Assembly (NCBI RefSeq): GCF_013266735.1 | Contig: NZ_JABSNU010000009.1 | Location: 1 to 64,000 of the forward strand | Source of the DNA: Pedobacter foliorum | GTDB taxonomy: Bacteria; Bacteroidota; Bacteroidia; Sphingobacteriales; Sphingobacteriaceae | Direction: 5' to 3' | DNA: 64,000 nt | Shown: positions 59,901 to 64,000 of the stretch, in pieces | Layout of the letters: every line of letters starts with the position of its first letter | How positions within the stretch are numbered: the first letter of the stretch is position 1 | Translations under genes and position numbers: made by a program | The notes under the pieces: generated by a model | What the model was told of the DNA's origin: nothing | The model's database searches: none | What the model saw: only the letters and a program-made list of their open reading frames with translations

Positions 59901-62101
59901 GTAATTTCAAATCCATTAGTAAAGATTTTCGCTTTAGCTTCGATCCTCAAAAGCTATTGCTCAACTATGAAAAATGGGCTATAGCTCCTCAAAATTATAT
60001 CCAGTTTGGTCAGTCGGGTATTATAGCCAGTCAGTTTAACCTGAGCAAGGGCAATCAGCTTTTAGGGATTAATAGCACTGATACTGTTGCCAATTCTCCT
60101 TTGAAAGTAGAGTTTAAAGATTTTAAAATAGAAACGCTTACAAAGTTTGCTGAGCAGGACAGCTCTTTGGTTGGCGGTACTATTAATGGCACTGTTGATG
60201 CAAAGGAACTGATGGATACGCCTAAGTTTGAGGCGAACTTAACAATAGACCATCTAAGGTATTTAAAAGATGAGTTTGGTACTTTAAGAGTGGCGGTAAA
60301 CAACAATACGGAGAATGCTTACGAAACAAATATTGCATTATCTGGGGTACATGAGTTACGGGTCAATGGGTTTTACTACACTTCTCCGCAGAGCGCGCTT
60401 GACCTTACTTTAAACATTGATAAGATAGACCTTAAGGCCATAGAAAGCGTATCCATGGGGCAGATAAAGCATGGCTCAGGTATCGTGTCTGGTGAACTAT
60501 CAGTAAAGGGACCATTGGATGCACCTAAAATTTTAGGGGATATTAAATTTAATCAGGCCGCATTTACGGCAACCTATGTGAATTCTTACTTCAGAATGCC
60601 AAATGAGACCATAAGTTTTACTGATAAGGGAGTGAACTTTAACAAGTTTACGATTATCGATTCTTTAAATCAAAAAGCTGTTATCACAGGTGGTATCCTC
60701 ACTACTGACTATAAGGATTTCTCGTTCAACATGGACATCAGAACCAACAACTTTAGGTTAATGAATTCTACTGCTGCTGATAACGACATGATATACGGTA
60801 CTGTTTATGTTACGAGTACCATTAAAGTTCGTGGAGATTTAAACCAGCCTGATGTGGACATGGATGTTAGAGTAGAAGATAAAACGAAGTTCTTCTTTGC
60901 GATGCCTCCCGATGATCCGTCGATTATTGATCAGGAAGGTATTGTACAGTTTACAGATTTTAGTGCTCCCCCATTTAATGGCAAAAAGGCCTTAAGTGTA
61001 AATGATTCTATAAGTAAACCTCCGATTAAAGGGCTTAATTTAAGTGCCACTATTAATATTGATGAAAATGCAGAATTGAATGTTGTTGTAGATCCAACTA
61101 ACGGTGACGCTTTAAAAGTTAGAGGGCAAGCATCTTTAACAGCAACGATGGATCCTAGTGGCAAGACCAGTTTAACTGGACGATACCAGGTATCTGATGG
61201 TAGTTACAACCTAACTGTTGGGCCTGTTAAAAAAGACTTTAAGCTACAACAAGGAAGTAGCATTGTGTGGACAGGTGATCCAATGGAGGCCAATGTAAAC
61301 TTAACGGCATTGTATGAAGTAAATACTGCTCCAATAGATTTGATAGGCGATCCAACGCAATATGAAGCTAAGACAAAGCTTCCGTTCCAGGTTTACCTTA
61401 TGATGACTGGCGAATTGTTAAAACCGAGTATCAAATTCAGATTAGATTTACCGGAAAATGAGCGGGGCGCAGTTAATGGTCAGGTGTATGCCAAATTACA
61501 GAATGTAAACACAAATGAAAGTGAGCTAAACAAACAGGTATTTGCGCTATTGGCGCTTAACAGATTTATTGCGGATAATCCATTCCAAAGTTTGGCTGGT
61601 GGTACAAGTGTTTCTTCCATTGCCCGCTCAAGTGTTAGTAAACTGTTAACTGAACAGCTGAATAATCTTGCTTCTGATTTGATTAAGGGTGTGGATATAA
61701 ACTTTGGTTTAAATTCATCTGAAGATTACTCAGCATCGGGTAGTAAATCGCAAAAAACAGATCTGGAGATTGGTCTATCTAAAAAACTTTTGAATGATCG
61801 ATTAATTGTTACTGTTGGTAGTTCTTTCGGACTAGAAGGGCCTCAGCAGCAAGGTCAGAATACTACCAATATTGCAGGAAATGTTAATGTAGAGTATCTA
61901 CTTTCGAGTGATGGCAGATACAGATTGAGGGCTTACAGACGCAACCAGAACGAGGGTGTAATTGAAGGGCAGATTATTGAAACAGGGCTTGGTTTTGCAT
62001 TGGTGGTTGATTACAATAAATTCAGAGAGGTTTTCCAGAATTTCTCTAAAAAGAAAAGATTTAGAAATGAAGAGAGGCGTAAAAATGAGACAACAAATTA
62101 A
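56990..62101 (+). CDS. tamB: TamB-type translocation and assembly module protein
   Basis: A 1703-aa protein with an N-terminal membrane anchor (about 8-28). A very long beta-helical body made of repeated strands follows, then the conserved C-terminal TamB (DUF490) domain (about 1300-1690) with GLNLSATINIDENAELNVVVDPTNGDALKVRGQASL and VLLALNRFIAD-like segments. TamB bridges inner and outer membranes for lipid transport and barrel protein assembly. The start is TTG at 56990: a TAA lies five codons upstream and no ATG precedes the membrane helix. Its end overlaps tamL by 17 nt. Confidence 0.92.
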   Translation: MNIYIRKSLKIILWTIASIILLVVLIALSLNIPAVQNFVKDKAISYLKNKTQTEVSLESIKIALPKDVVLNKFYIEDKKGDTLLYAQKLSVDINLFQLLNNKVEINDISLQKIRANVTRINPDTAFNFSFLLDAFISEQKKPEEEVAKDTTSTLKFSIDKVSFEDIGIVYRDDVAGNDVKLHLGEFTAKIKDFDMDKQHYVIKSLALNNTSLKYLQQKPLTQLQAHIENSLDTAKAESGKLPLVEIQDFAFNNIKIGFDDRISGMNADVDLNKLALTQLFVDLTNSNYKIEDAKLNDTKIDFSSLTNKANVNVNELSLTKLLADVKNGKYKVNDAKLNKSNILFALKPVEPTKETKTDTAEKSSPLSLLVDNISLAENNVQFDNLGAKPTKGMDFNHLKFTDLTLLAEALSYSDTGIKINVKEGLFKEKSGFQLSKLRGDVVYSDKAIKVNNFLLQTPNTTIENVTELNYTSLEDLTKHPERVKLSVVVKNTTIGLRDAFYFSDAVPENYKNEKIKVNANVSGYMNNLVIPRLQISGLKSTNIDVSGRIKGLPDMNKAYFDMNIKRFAMTKKDLLVVIPKKTLPSNIELPNVIIANGKFTGSMTNFNTGFNINTDMGSAKLLANMKGPKGKESYVANVDLNNFNVGKLLKQQAQLGKITAKASVKGTGLDPKTLSAQFKAQLVSAYYNKYTYKDLFLTGDFKQQKLNLKGNMADTNLNFDLTTAVNIAGKYPAVKAVMDLKQVDLQKLHFSPGEFKVAGTINADVKTADPDYLNGDIFVNGLQVVKDGQRFNVDTIIVHSEASETHNMLTLKSEFLRAKIDGKYQLTNIGSAVINQINKYYQFGEVTKIPDQRFRFYVNFYNPKILQNFVPELTTFAPARMNGLIDTQKDSLLMNASFPQIVYGGFRIDSSKLNVNNTDQKLNYKLQIKSFQSSAANLFNSEISGDAVNNNLALNIYLRDSKRKDKYVLGGNFKSISKDFRFSFDPQKLLLNYEKWAIAPQNYIQFGQSGIIASQFNLSKGNQLLGINSTDTVANSPLKVEFKDFKIETLTKFAEQDSSLVGGTINGTVDAKELMDTPKFEANLTIDHLRYLKDEFGTLRVAVNNNTENAYETNIALSGVHELRVNGFYYTSPQSALDLTLNIDKIDLKAIESVSMGQIKHGSGIVSGELSVKGPLDAPKILGDIKFNQAAFTATYVNSYFRMPNETISFTDKGVNFNKFTIIDSLNQKAVITGGILTTDYKDFSFNMDIRTNNFRLMNSTAADNDMIYGTVYVTSTIKVRGDLNQPDVDMDVRVEDKTKFFFAMPPDDPSIIDQEGIVQFTDFSAPPFNGKKALSVNDSISKPPIKGLNLSATINIDENAELNVVVDPTNGDALKVRGQASLTATMDPSGKTSLTGRYQVSDGSYNLTVGPVKKDFKLQQGSSIVWTGDPMEANVNLTALYEVNTAPIDLIGDPTQYEAKTKLPFQVYLMMTGELLKPSIKFRLDLPENERGAVNGQVYAKLQNVNTNESELNKQVFALLALNRFIADNPFQSLAGGTSVSSIARSSVSKLLTEQLNNLASDLIKGVDINFGLNSSEDYSASGSKSQKTDLEIGLSKKLLNDRLIVTVGSSFGLEGPQQQGQNTTNIAGNVNVEYLLSSDGRYRLRAYRRNQNEGVIEGQIIETGLGFALVVDYNKFREVFQNFSKKKRFRNEERRKNETTN

Positions 62102-64000
62102 ATCCAGCTTATTTATACTTGCGTGTTTAGTTTTTGGCGCCTGTAGTAGTACCAAAAACCTTAAACCCGGAGAGATTTTATATACCGGCGCAGATATTAA
62201 CATCAACCCTGATTCAACAGCAAAAATTGAGAATCAGAAAGAGGTTAAGGATATCTTGCTTGGTAAAACAAGGCCTAACCCCAATAAGTCGATTTTAGGA
62301 GTAAAGTTTAAACTTGCCATGTATAACCTTGCCGGTGAGCCTAAAAAACCAAAAGGGATTAGGCATTGGTTACGCACAAAAGTTGGCGAACCACCGGTAC
62401 TTTTAAGTGAGGTTAAAATACCATACAACAATGCCGTACTTAAAAGCTATTTGCTTAGTCAGGGCTATCTGCAATCTGAAGTAAATGGAGACACCGTTGT
62501 TAAAGGAAAAAAGGGAAAAGCACTTTACACTGTAGTTACCGGTGAAAGGTATAAGATAAATAGTGTTGAATTTCCGAAAGACAGTACCGGTGTCGTTGCC
62601 GCAATCAATCAGAATAAAGACAAAACTCTATTAAAGGTTGGCGACAACTATGATCTGGAGACTTATAAAAATGAACGAATCAGGATAGACAACGATTTAA
62701 AGGAACGTGGATATTTTTACTTTAGTCCGGACTATTTAATTTTACAAGTAGACAGTACAGTTGGAAAGCATCTGGTAGACATCAGGATAAAAGTAAAAGA
62801 CATTGCTCCTGATGCCGGCTTGAAACCTTATACCATTGAGAAGATTAACATCTACCCTAATTACTCTTTAAGAAGGGATAGCGCAATAAGGCACTCGATT
62901 CCTGAAGTGTATAAGGATTTCAATATTTATGATTCGCGCCATACTTATAAATCGGGGTTATTTGACCGTTTGGTATTCTTTAAAAAAGATGAAACTTACA
63001 ATAGACGCGATCATAACCAATCTTTAAACAGAATGGTTAACATAGGAGTTTTCCAGAATGTAAAGGCAGAGTTTTTGCCAGTTGATAGTTTTAGAAACAA
63101 CAAACTAAACCTAAATATTTTCCTTACCCCATTAAAGAAAAACTCTCTTTCGTTTTCTCTTACAGGAACAAGTAAGTCCAATAACTTTGTTGGATCGGAA
63201 GCCAAGTTAACACAAACTACCCGTAACCTTTTTAGAGGTGGAGAGCAGTTAGATATAAGTGTGAGTGGTGGTTTTGAAACTCAGGTAAGCGGGCAGACAA
63301 GTGGATTAAACTCTTATTCTTTTACTACTGAGGCAAAACTTACTTTCCCAAGGTTTATCCTTCCCTTCTTTGATTTCAATAGTACCAATGCGTTTATACC
63401 TAAAACTGTTGCTTCATTATCTTACCAATCTTTAAACAGAGGATCTTTGTATAGCTTGAATTCAATTAAAGGAGAGTTTGGATATATTTGGAAAGAAAAC
63501 TTGTATAAAGAACATACGTTTAATCCGATCTCCATCAATTACGTAACATCTAGTGTAACAAATGACACAGCTAAAAGAGACAGCTTATACCTTGCCAACC
63601 CTGGTTTGAAAAACAATCTGGAAAGCCAATTCATTATAGGAAGTAATTATAACTTCACTTTTACCAACCAGATGGAAGATTTTAGAAGAAATAACATCTA
63701 CTTCAATGGAAGTTTGGAAACCGGAGGAAACGTTTGGGGTATGTTTGCAGGTAAAAATAAAGAGGGCAAAAAAACAGTACTTGGCATTCCAATTAATCAA
63801 TTTATAAGAGTTGAAGCTGATTTTAGAGATTATTATAAAATCACAAAGCGACTTATCTGGGCAAGTCGTTTAAATCTTGGCTATGGTTATGGCTATGGAA
63901 ACAGTACATCTATTCCATTTGTGCGCCAGTTCTTTGCCGGTGGTAGTAATGACATCAGGGCATTCCCTGCCAGATCATTAGGCCCGGGTTCGTTTAAGCA
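62085..64000 (+). CDS. tamL: TamL: lipid-anchored BamA/TamA-family outer-membrane protein (3' end beyond window)
   Basis: An ATG at 62085 opens a frame that stays open to the window edge (638 complete codons). It begins MRQQIKSSLFILACLVFGAC with a lipobox (Cys20), so the protein is lipid-anchored at its N-terminus, unlike BamA or TamA. POTRA-like domains follow (about 60-330: SEVKIPYNNAVLKSYLLSQGYLQSEV, TLLKVGDNYDLETYKNERIRIDNDLKERGYFYF), then the surface-antigen barrel with FVRQFFAGGSNDIRAFP near the edge. This arrangement is known as TamL in Bacteroidota. Coupled to tamB by overlap. Confidence 0.9.
   Translation, partial: MRQQIKSSLFILACLVFGACSSTKNLKPGEILYTGADININPDSTAKIENQKEVKDILLGKTRPNPNKSILGVKFKLAMYNLAGEPKKPKGIRHWLRTKVGEPPVLLSEVKIPYNNAVLKSYLLSQGYLQSEVNGDTVVKGKKGKALYTVVTGERYKINSVEFPKDSTGVVAAINQNKDKTLLKVGDNYDLETYKNERIRIDNDLKERGYFYFSPDYLILQVDSTVGKHLVDIRIKVKDIAPDAGLKPYTIEKINIYPNYSLRRDSAIRHSIPEVYKDFNIYDSRHTYKSGLFDRLVFFKKDETYNRRDHNQSLNRMVNIGVFQNVKAEFLPVDSFRNNKLNLNIFLTPLKKNSLSFSLTGTSKSNNFVGSEAKLTQTTRNLFRGGEQLDISVSGGFETQVSGQTSGLNSYSFTTEAKLTFPRFILPFFDFNSTNAFIPKTVASLSYQSLNRGSLYSLNSIKGEFGYIWKENLYKEHTFNPISINYVTSSVTNDTAKRDSLYLANPGLKNNLESQFIIGSNYNFTFTNQMEDFRRNNIYFNGSLETGGNVWGMFAGKNKEGKKTVLGIPINQFIRVEADFRDYYKITKRLIWASRLNLGYGYGYGNSTSIPFVRQFFAGGSNDIRAFPARSLGPGSFK

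Noticed and set aside
1..64000. tRNA, rRNA and riboswitch genes
   Set aside because: I looked in the intergenic spaces and saw no cloverleaf, rRNA-like or known riboswitch sequence; small unknown RNAs cannot be excluded by eye.

Overview
This window looks like the chromosome of a Bacteroidota bacterium of the Sphingobacteriaceae type (Pedobacter or a close relative). The grounds are the AT-rich intergenic DNA, promoters of the TTTG / TAnnTTTG kind, the long Bacteroidota form of IspG, an HmuY-type heme operon, a lipid-anchored BamA-like protein paired with TamB, a hybrid two-component regulator, and several DUF families common in that phylum. No rRNA, tRNA, prophage or CRISPR array was seen. 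The extreme left edge holds the first codons of a probable IS1182-family transposase.

Layout. 0.5-2.5 kb: a DUF917 protein and a permuted NlpC/P60-like (YiiX-type) protein. 2.5-9.3 kb: an unusual three-gene cassette (a beta-sandwich-like protein, a 77-aa protein and a 941-aa FG-GAP protein with a duplicated Ser/Thr-rich segment) lying directly downstream of a hybrid histidine kinase/AraC regulator, with four phased GGACA half-sites between them. 9.4-13 kb: an orphan ABC ATPase, then an ECF sigma / anti-sigma / outer-membrane protein operon. 13-22 kb: a heme biosynthesis cluster on the minus strand (hemA, hemC-hemD fusion, hemB, hemL, a histidine kinase, its response regulator, a TPR protein, hemE, hemJ). 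22-27 kb: a hydrolase, a DUF2911 protein, an FGGY kinase, a propeller lipoprotein and two small genes. 27-29.6 kb: an arsenic resistance operon (arsR, DUF6428, arsC, ACR3). 29.6-37.3 kb: a DeoR regulator, a NudK-like Nudix enzyme, an oxidoreductase, ispG, and envelope-related small membrane proteins. 37.4-39.9 kb: an MlaE/MlaF-type lipid transporter and an RlmI-like methyltransferase. 40-47.2 kb: a complete heme uptake operon (TonB receptor, HmuY, HmuT, HmuU, HmuV, HmuS) behind two Fur-like boxes. 47.3-56.8 kb: mixed housekeeping and hypothetical genes, including an M1 peptidase, a ParC/GyrA-type topoisomerase subunit and cytidine deaminase. 57-64 kb: tamB and a truncated tamL.

The heme theme is strong: one operon makes heme and another imports and processes it, and the biosynthetic operon carries its own two-component system. 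The most unexpected non-coding signal is three separate intergenic arrays (near 0.3, 26.95 and 48.5 kb) built from degenerate 11-nt units. Each has its own core motif but the same period, and two of them show a 22-nt alternation. A second repeat family consists of REP-like inverted repeats at about five places.
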